Of a stretch of DNA of 64,000 bases, positions 7,978 to 16,706 are shown in pieces. The stretch is taken from the NCBI GenBank assembly GCA_934120645.1, contig CAKOUO010000001.1, positions 124,001 to 188,000 of the forward strand, read 5' to 3'. The stretch comes from an uncultured Clostridia bacterium (lineage in GTDB: Bacteria; Bacillota; Clostridia; TANB77; CAG-508). The stretch's first letter is position 1. Each line of letters opens with the position of its first letter. The notes beneath the pieces were generated by a model. The model was not told the DNA's origin. It was given only the letters and a program-made list of their open reading frames with translations, and did not search any database. Made by a program: the position numbers and the translations under genes.

Positions 7978-8526
7978 TTATAAAATACCAGATGTTGGAA
8001 TATAACTATCATCAGGAGGATAAACATATTCATCAGATGGAGTATTAACTTTTTTTATGTCTGTAATAACAACAATAGGCATATCACCATGGTATGAACC
8101 TTTTTTAATTTCACCAGTTATCTCTACCCATGTGTTATTATCAAAATCTTTAGAATTATCATATTCACACAAAAAACCAACAACAACAGACTGTGAACTA
8201 GAGTTAATAATCATATTTCTAGCTAGAACAAATTGATTATCTTGCAAATCTGATACCCTATAAATATACCCTGTAAAATTTATTTTTTTGCCAACATAAG
8301 AATCAATATCTTCATGAACAGTTTTTAGAATATTGGTATAACTTTTAGATGTGATTTTACAAATTCCAGAACCATCAATACTATCAGAAACAGTAAAATT
8401 ATTGTTGGCACCAGATATTACTCTATGAAAAACAATACCTAAAATAATAATCATTATAATTATTATGAAAATAAAAAAAATCTTAAAAATCTTACTTCCA
8501 TTTACTTTAACATTAAAAACAAACAT
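7978..8526 (-). CDS. Membrane-anchored YcgQ/DUF1980 C-terminal-like domain protein
   Basis: 182 residues. A single strong N-terminal transmembrane segment (FFIFIIIIMIIILGIVFH) is followed by an extracytoplasmic domain. The region SYVGKKINFTGYIYRV, QFVLARNMI and WVEITGEIKKG closely follows the conserved C-terminal domain of the TIGR03943/YcgQ family, an OB-like fold of unknown role often encoded with the permease YcgR. Here the domain stands alone without the upstream YcgQ membrane domain, and there is no ycgR nearby. GAGGA lies before the ATG. Confidence 0.7.
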   Translation of the reverse strand: MFVFNVKVNGSKIFKIFFIFIIIIMIIILGIVFHRVISGANNNFTVSDSIDGSGICKITSKSYTNILKTVHEDIDSYVGKKINFTGYIYRVSDLQDNQFVLARNMIINSSSQSVVVGFLCEYDNSKDFDNNTWVEITGEIKKGSYHGDMPIVVITDIKKVNTPSDEYVYPPDDSYIPTSGIL

Positions 8527-8687
8527 ATAAAATCCTCTTTTCTAAAGTTGATTAGTAAAATGTATGTTAAAGTTAAAAAAATATTACAATAAATACCTTT
8601 AAAATATTTATCAAAACCCCTTGATAAAAAATATTTTTAGTGATATAGTTACAAAGTAAAATATAAACTTAGGAGGAATGTACCATT

Positions 8688-11441
8688 ATGAAACTATTCA
8701 AAACATATAGTGAGAAAGAAGTAAAAAGGGTAATGCCAATAGTAAACAAAATAAATAGTTTAGAACCAGAAATGGAAAAATTGACAGACCATGAATTAAG
8801 AGAGAAAACAAATTATTTTAAAAAGCAATTAGCTGAAGGAAAAACACTAGATGATATATTACCAGAAGCTTTTGCAGTTGTTAGAGAGGCCTCAAAAAGA
8901 TCATTAGGAATGAGACATTTTGATGTCCAATTAATAGGTGGTATTATATTACATCAAGGAAGAATTGCAGAAATGAAAACTGGTGAAGGTAAAACATTAG
9001 TTGCAACATTACCAGTATATTTAAACGCATTAGAAGGAAAAGGCGTACATGTTATTACAGTAAATGATTACTTAGCAAAAAGAGATAGTGAATGGATGGG
9101 AAAATTATATAAATTCTTAGGACTATCAGTAGGCTTAGTAATTGCTGGAATGGAACCACAAGCAAAACAAAAAGCATATGCAGCAGATATTACATATGGT
9201 ACAAACAATGAATTTGGATTTGATTATTTAAGAGATAATATGGTTATTTATAAAAACCAATTAGTACAAAGAGGATTACACTATGCAATTGTCGATGAAA
9301 TTGATAGTATTTTAATAGATGAAGCAAGAACACCACTTATTATTTCTGGTAGAGCAAATGAATCATCAGATTTATATAAAAAAGCAGATAGCTTTGTTAG
9401 AAAACTTGAAGCTAAAGTTATAGTAGAAGAAGATGTTAAAGATTTTGAACAAGCAGAAGATAATGAAAAATATGATTATATAGTAGATTTAAAAGCAAAA
9501 TCAGCATCACTTACACAAAAAGGTATAAAAAAGGCAGAAGAATTCTTTGGATTAGAAAACTTTAATGACTTAGAAAACTCTACATTAGTACACCATGTAA
9601 ACCAAGCATTACGTGCGCACGGAGTTATGAAAAAAGATATAGATTACATCGTAAAAGATGGAGAAGTTTTAATTGTTGATGAATTTACTGGACGTATTAT
9701 GTATGGAAGAAGATATAACAATGGATTACATCAAGCAATAGAAGCTAAAGAAAAAGTAAAAATAGCAGATGAATCAAAAACACTTGCAACAATTACATTC
9801 CAAAACTACTTTAGAATGTATGATAAATTATCTGGTATGACAGGTACAGCCATGACAGAAGAAGCAGAATTCGAAGAAATATATAATTTAGATGTTGTAG
9901 CTATTCCAACAAACAAACCTATGGTAAGAAAAGATGAAAATGATGTAATATACAAAAATGAAAATGCTAAATTTAGAGCTGTAATAGAAAGTGTTAAAGA
10001 AAGTCATGCAAAAGGACAACCAGTTTTAATTGGTACAATATCTATTGAAAAATCAGAAAAATTAAGCAAACTATTAAATGAAGCTAGAATACCTCATGAA
10101 GTATTAAATGCTAAATCACACGAAAAAGAAGCTATGATAATAGCACAAGCTGGTAAATTTGGAGCAGTTACAATAGCAACAAACATGGCAGGACGTGGTA
10201 CTGATATTATGCTTGGAGGAAACAGTGAATATTTAGCTAAAGAAGAAATGAAGAAAAACAAAGTGCCAGAATATTTAATAGAAGAATCTAATACTTACTA
10301 TGAAACAGATGACCAAGATATATTAAGAGCAAGAGAACAATTCAAAAAATTAGTTACAAAATTTGAAGAAGACATAAAAGAAGAAAAACAAAAAGTAATT
10401 GTAGCAGGAGGATTAAAAATAATCGGTACTGCAAGACATGAATCAAGGAGAATTGACAACCAATTAAGAGGACGTTCTGGACGTCAAGGTGATGTCGGAG
10501 AATCTAAATTCTACATTGGATTAGATGATGATTTAATGAAAATATTTGGTGGAGATGCAATTACTAAAGTATATAATACATTAGGTGCAGATGAAGATAT
10601 GCCAATACAATCACGAATTATCTCTAGAGCAGTTGAAAATGCTCAAAAGAAAGTAGAAGGAAGAAACTTCAGTATTCGTAAAAATGTATTAAAATATGAT
10701 GATGTTATGAATGCACAAAGAGAAATTATCTATAAACAAAGAAGAGAAGTTCTTGATGGAGAAGACATCCATGGAAATATCTTAAATATGATAAAGACAA
10801 TTGCTGATGAAACAGTTGATATGTTTACAGAAGGAGAAGACGGAAAATCAGTAAATGTAGAAGCTTTAAATACAGAAATAACAAATCAATTCGGCTTAGA
10901 TATGAAAGAATTCATTAAAGAAAATGAAAACAATTCAAAAGCTATAGTAGAAGAACTAGAAAAACAAGCATTAGATAAATATCAATTAAAAGAAGATGAA
11001 ATAACACCTGAAAAAATGAGAGAACTTGAAAGAGTTGTAATGCTTAAAGTAGTTGATGAAAAATGGATGAATCATATTGATAATATGGACGAATTAAAAG
11101 ATGGTATTGGATTAAGAGCATATGGACAACAAGATCCTGTTGTAAAATATAGGGTTGAAGGTATGGATATGTTTGAAGAAATGGTAGCAGATATAAAGAC
11201 AGATGTTGTTAAAATTCTTATGAATATTAGAAAACAAAATGGTGATGTAAAAAGACAAGAAGCTGCAAAAATCACAGGTGCAGCATTAGAAGCTATTCAA
11301 AGTGTAGATGGTGGTAAAAAAATAAATACACCTGAACATAGTCAAACAGTAGTAAATGAAGGCCCTAAAGTTGGTAGAAATGATCCTTGCCCTTGTGGAA
11401 GTGGAAAGAAATATAAGAACTGCTGTGGCAAAAACGCGTAA
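8688..11441 (+). CDS. secA: Preprotein translocase ATPase SecA
   Basis: 917 residues, complete. DEAD motor motifs are visible: MKTGEGKT (Walker A), IVDEIDSILIDEARTPL (Walker B region), GRGTDIMLGG and QLRGRSGRQGD. The C-terminus carries the zinc-binding SEC-C motif with CPCGSGKKYKNCC, which contacts SecB or the ribosome. It drives protein export through SecYEG at the membrane. AGGAGG lies 13 bases before the ATG. Codon use is core-type, with Arg as AGA, CGT and one CGA. The gene forms its own unit with a terminator at 11532-11576. Confidence 0.97.
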   Translation: MKLFKTYSEKEVKRVMPIVNKINSLEPEMEKLTDHELREKTNYFKKQLAEGKTLDDILPEAFAVVREASKRSLGMRHFDVQLIGGIILHQGRIAEMKTGEGKTLVATLPVYLNALEGKGVHVITVNDYLAKRDSEWMGKLYKFLGLSVGLVIAGMEPQAKQKAYAADITYGTNNEFGFDYLRDNMVIYKNQLVQRGLHYAIVDEIDSILIDEARTPLIISGRANESSDLYKKADSFVRKLEAKVIVEEDVKDFEQAEDNEKYDYIVDLKAKSASLTQKGIKKAEEFFGLENFNDLENSTLVHHVNQALRAHGVMKKDIDYIVKDGEVLIVDEFTGRIMYGRRYNNGLHQAIEAKEKVKIADESKTLATITFQNYFRMYDKLSGMTGTAMTEEAEFEEIYNLDVVAIPTNKPMVRKDENDVIYKNENAKFRAVIESVKESHAKGQPVLIGTISIEKSEKLSKLLNEARIPHEVLNAKSHEKEAMIIAQAGKFGAVTIATNMAGRGTDIMLGGNSEYLAKEEMKKNKVPEYLIEESNTYYETDDQDILRAREQFKKLVTKFEEDIKEEKQKVIVAGGLKIIGTARHESRRIDNQLRGRSGRQGDVGESKFYIGLDDDLMKIFGGDAITKVYNTLGADEDMPIQSRIISRAVENAQKKVEGRNFSIRKNVLKYDDVMNAQREIIYKQRREVLDGEDIHGNILNMIKTIADETVDMFTEGEDGKSVNVEALNTEITNQFGLDMKEFIKENENNSKAIVEELEKQALDKYQLKEDEITPEKMRELERVVMLKVVDEKWMNHIDNMDELKDGIGLRAYGQQDPVVKYRVEGMDMFEEMVADIKTDVVKILMNIRKQNGDVKRQEAAKITGAALEAIQSVDGGKKINTPEHSQTVVNEGPKVGRNDPCPCGSGKKYKNCCGKNA

Positions 11442-11531
11442 ATACTGAATTACAAGAATTTTTTTAAAAACAAAAATAGCAAAATCAGTTCGTTTTGTCA
11501 ACAAAAATATAAAATTGCGAATAAAAATGCT

Positions 11532-11576
11532 AAAAAAGAAATGTAGACATATGATATATGTTAACATTTCTTTTTT
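11532..11576 (+). terminator. secA terminator
   Basis: A-rich left arm with GAAATGT pairs with ACATTTC followed by a T-run, with an inner ACATAT/ATATGT stem. The gap 11442-11770 otherwise holds only the promoter for the next gene. Confidence 0.75.
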
Positions 11577-11685
11577 TATGCAAAAGAGGAATCAAAAAGA
11601 GAGGCATATAATTCTTTGTAAAAGGTAATTTATCTAGATAAAATTGATGAAATAATAAGTTATAGCATAGAAAATTTGATATTGC

Positions 11686-11714
11686 TTGAAAAAATAGGAA
11701 AATAATGGTAAAAT
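11686..11714 (+). promoter_or_regulatory. Promoter of the radical SAM gene
   Basis: TTGAAA, 17 bp, TAAAAT, about 57 bases before the GTG start. Confidence 0.6.
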
Positions 11715-11770
11715 AATATTGAAAAGTATAAGATGATAGATAAAATAATGTAAATTTTGGAGGTAAAACA

Positions 11771-13021
11771 GTGAAAATTATATTTTTTTACTATTATTAC
11801 GATGACAAGATAAAAGACAAGCAAAGAGTAGAGTTTCCACCATTAGGTATGTTATATCTGTGTTCAGCTTTAGAAAAAAATGGTTGTGATGTAGAAGTTA
11901 AGTATTTTGACGAAAATACTAAAATAGAAGATATTCCAAATGCTGATATATATGCATATTCAATTTCATCTACAGCTTCATATCCGACATATCTAAAATT
12001 ATGTGAAAAATTAAAGAAAAAAGCTAAATATCATATTGCTGGAAACACTCAAGCAACGATATTTCCTCAAAAAATTTTAAAAGAAATGAAATTGGATGTA
12101 GTCTTCACAGGAGAAGGTGAAGAAACAGTTACAAAGTGGATACAAGACGGATGTAAAGAAAAAGGAATAATAAAAGGAGAAAGAGTTAATGTTGAGAATT
12201 TACCTTTTCCAGCAAGACATTTAATTCCAGATGAAAAGATATATATGAATAATCGTGTTGGAGGAAAGAGCAAAAATTCTATTAGTATGATTTCTTCAAG
12301 GGGGTGCTTATTTAGATGTAAGTTTTGTGCAATTCAAAATAGAGGAAAAGTAAAATTTAGAAATTTAAAAGATTTTGAAGAAGAAGTAAAATATCTCTTA
12401 AAAAGATATTATAAATGTGATGGAATTACATTACTAGATGAAACATTTACACTTAATACAAAGCATGCGATAGGAATTGCTAATATCTTTAAGAAGTATG
12501 GCTTGAAATGGGAATGTAATTCTAGAGTAGATACAGTCAATGATGAAATTATACAGGCTTTAAGAAATAGCAATTGCCAAGAAATAAGATTAGGAATTGA
12601 AAGTGGCTCACAAAGAATGGTTGATAATATGAATAAAGATATAAATTTAAAAGAATCAAAAAAAGTAATAAAAAAACTACATGAAAATGGAATACCGGTA
12701 AAATTATATATAATGCATGGATATCCAGGAGAAAATATAGAAAGTAGTTTAGAGACAATAAAATATTTAAATGAATTAAGGGAATATATACATAGAATTA
12801 GTTTATATAGATTTGTACCATTGCCAGGTTCTCCAGTATTTGCAGAAGGAAAACTTAATCAATTAGATTGGACAGATTACACAATATATGATAATAATAA
12901 TCATTGGTGGGGAACACAAGCAGATTTTAATAATATGAATATAGGATATAGGATGTTAGAAAAATGTGTAAAATCAATAAATAATAAAGAATATAGAAAA
13001 GAATTTGAAGAAGAGAGGTAA
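11771..13021 (+). CDS. B12-binding-type radical SAM protein
   Basis: 416 residues from a GTG start preceded by GGAGG. Residues 1-150 resemble the Rossmann-like cobalamin-binding domain of this superfamily (PPLGMLYLCSALEKNG, VVFTGEGEETV), though a clear DxHxxG cobalamin motif is not seen. The radical SAM core has GCLFRCKFCA, the CxxxCxxC ligand set for the [4Fe-4S] cluster, and RLGIESGSQRMVDNM typical of BchE-like and Fe-S oxidoreductase members. The substrate is unknown. It is followed by a HIT gene after eight bases and a DUF2797 gene, so an operon is likely. Confidence 0.82.
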   Translation: MKIIFFYYYYDDKIKDKQRVEFPPLGMLYLCSALEKNGCDVEVKYFDENTKIEDIPNADIYAYSISSTASYPTYLKLCEKLKKKAKYHIAGNTQATIFPQKILKEMKLDVVFTGEGEETVTKWIQDGCKEKGIIKGERVNVENLPFPARHLIPDEKIYMNNRVGGKSKNSISMISSRGCLFRCKFCAIQNRGKVKFRNLKDFEEEVKYLLKRYYKCDGITLLDETFTLNTKHAIGIANIFKKYGLKWECNSRVDTVNDEIIQALRNSNCQEIRLGIESGSQRMVDNMNKDINLKESKKVIKKLHENGIPVKLYIMHGYPGENIESSLETIKYLNELREYIHRISLYRFVPLPGSPVFAEGKLNQLDWTDYTIYDNNNHWWGTQADFNNMNIGYRMLEKCVKSINNKEYRKEFEEER

Positions 13022-13029
13022 TAATAAAA

Positions 13030-13713
13030 ATGGAATGTTCATTTTGTAGTGAAATAAATAATAAAGAAGAAAATAATTTTTTTGATATATATCTAAAAAA
13101 AGAATTTGAAAAAGAAGGATTAAATAGTAGAATAGTAGCAACTACAAAGAAATTTGTAATAATGCCTATGGTAGGACCACTAGTTCCAGGATATTTATTA
13201 ATAGTACCAAAAGATCATTACTTATCAATAGCACAATTGCCAAAAGAACAAGTTGAAGAATTAAAAATGATAAAAGAAGAATTAAAAAAAGTGTTTAAGC
13301 AATATTATGGAAAATTTGTATTTTTCGAACATGGGGCATTGTCTTGTTCAGCAAAAGGCGGATGCTGTTCTGATCATGCACACTTACATATAGTTGCAGT
13401 TGATATAGATGTAAAAGACGAGTTTAGTAAATATGGATACAAATTAAGAAAAATAGAAGACTACAGCGAAATAATAGATCAAAAGCAAAGAAACACACCA
13501 TATTTATATTATGAAAATCAAAATGAAGAAATGTTTGTTGCTGATGCACCAGTAGTAGAATCACAATTTATAAGAAAATTAATTGCGAAAGATATTAATG
13601 CATTAGATAGAGCTTTATGGAATGAAAATATTAGGAAGGATTGGATGATAGAGATAGTAAAAACTTTAAGACCACATTTTGAAAATTTGAAAGGAACTTC
13701 AATATGGGAATAA
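13030..13713 (+). CDS. HIT-family (histidine triad) protein
   Basis: 227 residues. The catalytic triad is HAHLHIVA near residue 120, after the conserved VPGYLLIVPKDHY segment. An N-terminal CSFCSE and an internal CSAKGGCCSDH add possible metal ligands. HIT proteins hydrolyse or transfer nucleotides from NMP-linked substrates; this one is longer than the usual 110-140 residues, with an extra C-terminal domain. Its last codons overlap the ATG of the next gene (13704), a typical coupling arrangement. Confidence 0.85.
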   Translation: MECSFCSEINNKEENNFFDIYLKKEFEKEGLNSRIVATTKKFVIMPMVGPLVPGYLLIVPKDHYLSIAQLPKEQVEELKMIKEELKKVFKQYYGKFVFFEHGALSCSAKGGCCSDHAHLHIVAVDIDVKDEFSKYGYKLRKIEDYSEIIDQKQRNTPYLYYENQNEEMFVADAPVVESQFIRKLIAKDINALDRALWNENIRKDWMIEIVKTLRPHFENLKGTSIWE

Positions 13714-14652
13714 AACAATTTTTAGGAATAAAATGGATTAAAGATAATCCACAGATGCTATTTTATGATAATTTGACGCATTCTATAGAATATGAAGATT
13801 GTAGTCGGAAATATAGAGATTAAAAAGACTATGGAGAAACATTGCAAAGGCTATTATAATTTATTAAAAAGAGAAATAGTACCATGTCAATTTTTTACTG
13901 ATTTGACGGGGAGTGAATATTGCCAATGCAAAGCATGTCAGACAAAGTCTGGATTTGATTTATGTTTAGGATGTAATGGTAGTATATGTCGAACAAATAG
14001 TGATACAGCAAGAAGATTTTGCCATGAAGAACATCATGTATACCTTGCTTATTTTGCAAATGATAAATTAAAGGTAGGAACTGCGGCTAGTTACAGAAAA
14101 TATGAAAGACTATTAGAACAAGGGGCTATTTATTCTATATTTTTAGCTCAAACTCCAAATGGAAGAATTGCAAGACAATTAGAGAGTAGAATATCAAATT
14201 TAGGAATAGCATCTAGAGTGAACTCATCTTATAAAATGAATAATTTTATAATAGATAGAGACCAAGAAGAAATAGACAAGATGCTTATGAAAGAATATGA
14301 ATCTATTTTACAAAGAATAGATGATAAATGTAAAAAATATTTTATTAAGCCAGAGTATAATAATTTTACAAATATTTCTGATAAAGTAAAACAAAATTTA
14401 TTAGAAGGAAGTAGACAATTAAATCTTTTTGGTAACATGGATGAACCAGAATATAAAGAATACACAAAAGTATACAAACCAGAATATATATCAGGAGAAA
14501 TCATGGCAACTGTTGGAAACTTGATATTGTTAATGAAAGATAATAAATATTCTGTAGTTAATATGAAAAATTTGGAGGGATGGATAGTCGACTTTAAAAA
14601 GAGAGAAATAGGAGAGAAAAGTAATGATAGCATTGACAAAGGCGAAAGATAG
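13704..14652 (+). CDS. DUF2797 family protein, frame broken by +1 at a CGG codon
   Basis: The long part (from about 13807) has DUF2797 features: paired cysteines in YCQCKACQ and LCLGCNGSIC, then HEEHHVYLAYF, VGTAASYRKYERLLEQGA and RISNLGIASRV. The N-terminus, GIKWIKDNPQMLFYDN, expected for this family, is in the adjacent frame starting at ATG 13704, overlapping the HIT gene. In that frame the codon at 13806-13808 is CGG and a stop follows at 13821-13823. Skipping the C and reading GGA joins the frames to a 315-residue protein. If no shift occurs, only a 39-residue peptide is made. Function unknown; the zinc-ribbon-like cysteines suggest metal binding. Confidence 0.72.
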
Positions 14653-14932
14653 AAATTTAATATCTAAATATGGAAAATTAAAAGGATGGGATATTTGTAA
14701 TAGTTTAGGACTGCCATCTTTTGGAGATGTATACATTTTAAGCGACTATATAGATGAAAAGGATCCGAAAATAAAAGAAATATTTGGTATAGACAAAATT
14801 ATTTATGGTAATTTTCAGATGCCAAACAAACCATTCGGAATTATGATGAATATATATGAAGATAAATTTTGTGTATTTGAAGTGTGGAATATCGAAAGAT
14901 CAATTAACAAAACAATAGAACTAGATAGATAA
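14624..14932 (+). CDS. Hypothetical protein (102 aa)
   Basis: A 102-residue soluble protein, overlapping the end of the DUF2797 gene by 29 bases in another frame. GGAGAG lies eight bases before its ATG, so translational coupling is likely. It has core-type codon use. I do not recognise the family; there are no membrane segments, and the sequence is mixed alpha/beta with aromatic C-terminal residues (FCVFEVWNIER). Confidence 0.65.
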   Translation: MIALTKAKDRNLISKYGKLKGWDICNSLGLPSFGDVYILSDYIDEKDPKIKEIFGIDKIIYGNFQMPNKPFGIMMNIYEDKFCVFEVWNIERSINKTIELDR

Positions 14933-14953
14933 AACTACCTAGTTTTATTGTTT
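14910..14953. terminator. Bidirectional terminator
   Basis: A 15-bp stem (14910-14924 with 14939-14953, one G-U pair) starting inside the upstream coding end. It separates the convergent 14624 and NUDIX genes. Confidence 0.7.
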
Positions 14954-15358
14954 CTATAACCAATTATTGTCATATAGAACCTGTTTTGTAATATTACTTA
15001 ATTTTCCTAACTTATCTAGTTCTTTTATTTCTTCTTTAGTATAAAATTGTGCGCCTGCTAAATCAGTTGCTGAGTGAACTAAATTTTTGTCATAATCTGC
15101 TGACCAGTAGATTATAATTCGATGTTCATCTGGATTATTAATAATTTCATAAGTTTTTAATTGTTTAATATTTGTAATTTCTAACCCTGTTTCTTCCATT
15201 GTTTCTCTTTTTACAGTATCTTCCATTCTTTCAAATAATTCAACACCACCTCCAGGTGTAATTATCATTCCTTTATTTGGTTCTTTATTTCTAATTCCTA
15301 ATAATAATTTATTATTTGATTTTATTAGAACAGAACAACCTACCCTTATATTATTCAA
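14954..15358 (-). CDS. NUDIX hydrolase
   Basis: About 134 residues. The NUDIX box is complete: GGVELFE, then RETMEETG (GX5EX7REUXEEXGU), binding Mg2+ for hydrolysis of a nucleoside diphosphate derivative. The upstream in-frame ATG at 15377-15379 lies before the ribosome site; AGGAGG itself would encode Arg-Arg, so I prefer the TTG at 15356-15358, nine bases after it. Substrate not deducible. Confidence 0.8.
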   Translation of the reverse strand: MNNIRVGCSVLIKSNNKLLLGIRNKEPNKGMIITPGGGVELFERMEDTVKRETMEETGLEITNIKQLKTYEIINNPDEHRIIIYWSADYDKNLVHSATDLAGAQFYTKEEIKELDKLGKLSNITKQVLYDNNWL

Positions 15359-15469
15359 AAGATATCGCCTCCTATGCATAAAGAATATAATAAGAATTAT
15401 ATTTTGTCAACATATTTAAAATATAAAAAATATATGATATAATTCAAAAAAAAGAAAGAAGTGATAATC

Positions 15470-16624
15470 TTGGAAATATATTTAGATAATGCTGCAACAA
15501 CAAAAATGGATAATAGAGTTTTCGAAGAAATGGTGCCATATTTGAAAGAAAAGTATGGAAATCCATCATCAGCTTATAAAATAGGAAGAGATAATAAGAA
15601 AATAATTGAAGATTCAAGAAAAAAAGTGGCTTTAAATTTAAATGCAAATCCAAGTGAAATATATTTTACAAGTGGTGGAAGTGAAGCCGATAATATGGCT
15701 TTGAAGGGGATTGCATTAGGTAATGTTGATAAAGGAAAACATATTATTACAAGTAAAATAGAACATCCAGCAGTTTTAGATACATGTAAAGAATTAGAAA
15801 GAGAAGGATTCGAAATTTCATATGTCGGAGTAGATGAAAACGGAATTATAAAATTAAGAGAACTAGAAAATACAATAAGAAAGGATACAATTCTAATTTC
15901 AATTATGTTTGCTAATAATGAGATTGGAACGATTCAACCAATAAATGAAATAAGTCAAATTGCAAAAAAATATAATATTTTATTTCATACAGATTGTGTA
16001 CAGGCAATAGGAAATGTTAAAATAGATGTAAAAAGTATGAATATAGATTCACTTTCATTGTCTGCACATAAATTTTATGGACCAAAAGGAATAGGCGTAT
16101 TATATTTAAAAAATGGAATAAAATTTAGAAAATATTTGAATGGGGGACATCAAGAAAGAAATAGAAGAGCGGGAACAGAAAATGTTGCAGGAATTATTGG
16201 GTTAGCTAAAGCAATAAACATAGTTCATGATAACTTGGAAGAAAACAATAAAAAAACAATTGAATTAAGAGACTATTTTATAAATGAAATTAAGAAAAAT
16301 ATAGAAGAAGTAAAGATTAATGGAGATTTAATAAAAAGGTTGCCGGGAAATATAAATATTACTTTTAAATTTGTAGAAGCAGACAATATATTATATGAAT
16401 TAGATAAAAAAGGTATATACATATCTACAGGTAGCGCTTGTACTACTGGGAGTATAGAATCTTCGCATGTATTAAGAGCTATAGGATTGTCAGATACTGA
16501 GGCACATAGTACTATCAGAATTAGTATAGGAAAATATAATAATAAAGAAGAAATAGATTATACTATAAAATGTTTAATTGAAGTGATTAATATGCTAAGA
16601 AAATTATCTCCATTATATTACTAA
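15470..16624 (+). CDS. Cysteine desulfurase (NifS/IscS family)
   Basis: About 384 residues. PLP enzyme motifs: IYLDNAATTK at the N-terminus, SGGSEADNMAL, SLSAHKFYGPKGIG with the Schiff-base lysine, and the mobile-loop cysteine in GSACTTGS. It releases sulfur from cysteine for Fe-S or thio-modification. I place the start at TTG 15470, because the preceding bases AGAAAGAAGTGAT match an extended Shine-Dalgarno; the GTG at 15461 lies inside it. No iscU or mnmA neighbour, so the acceptor is open. Confidence 0.92.
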   Translation: MEIYLDNAATTKMDNRVFEEMVPYLKEKYGNPSSAYKIGRDNKKIIEDSRKKVALNLNANPSEIYFTSGGSEADNMALKGIALGNVDKGKHIITSKIEHPAVLDTCKELEREGFEISYVGVDENGIIKLRELENTIRKDTILISIMFANNEIGTIQPINEISQIAKKYNILFHTDCVQAIGNVKIDVKSMNIDSLSLSAHKFYGPKGIGVLYLKNGIKFRKYLNGGHQERNRRAGTENVAGIIGLAKAINIVHDNLEENNKKTIELRDYFINEIKKNIEEVKINGDLIKRLPGNINITFKFVEADNILYELDKKGIYISTGSACTTGSIESSHVLRAIGLSDTEAHSTIRISIGKYNNKEEIDYTIKCLIEVINMLRKLSPLYY

Positions 16625-16706
16625 TAATATTAAGTATTGAAAATTTCTAAAATTATTATTATAATTAATTTAGGAAAATAAAAAATACTATAATAAAGGG
16701 GATAAA

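Noticed and set aside
11286..11567. Minus-strand frame over the secA end
   Set aside because: Antisense to the zinc motif and terminator of secA; hydrophobic low-complexity product.
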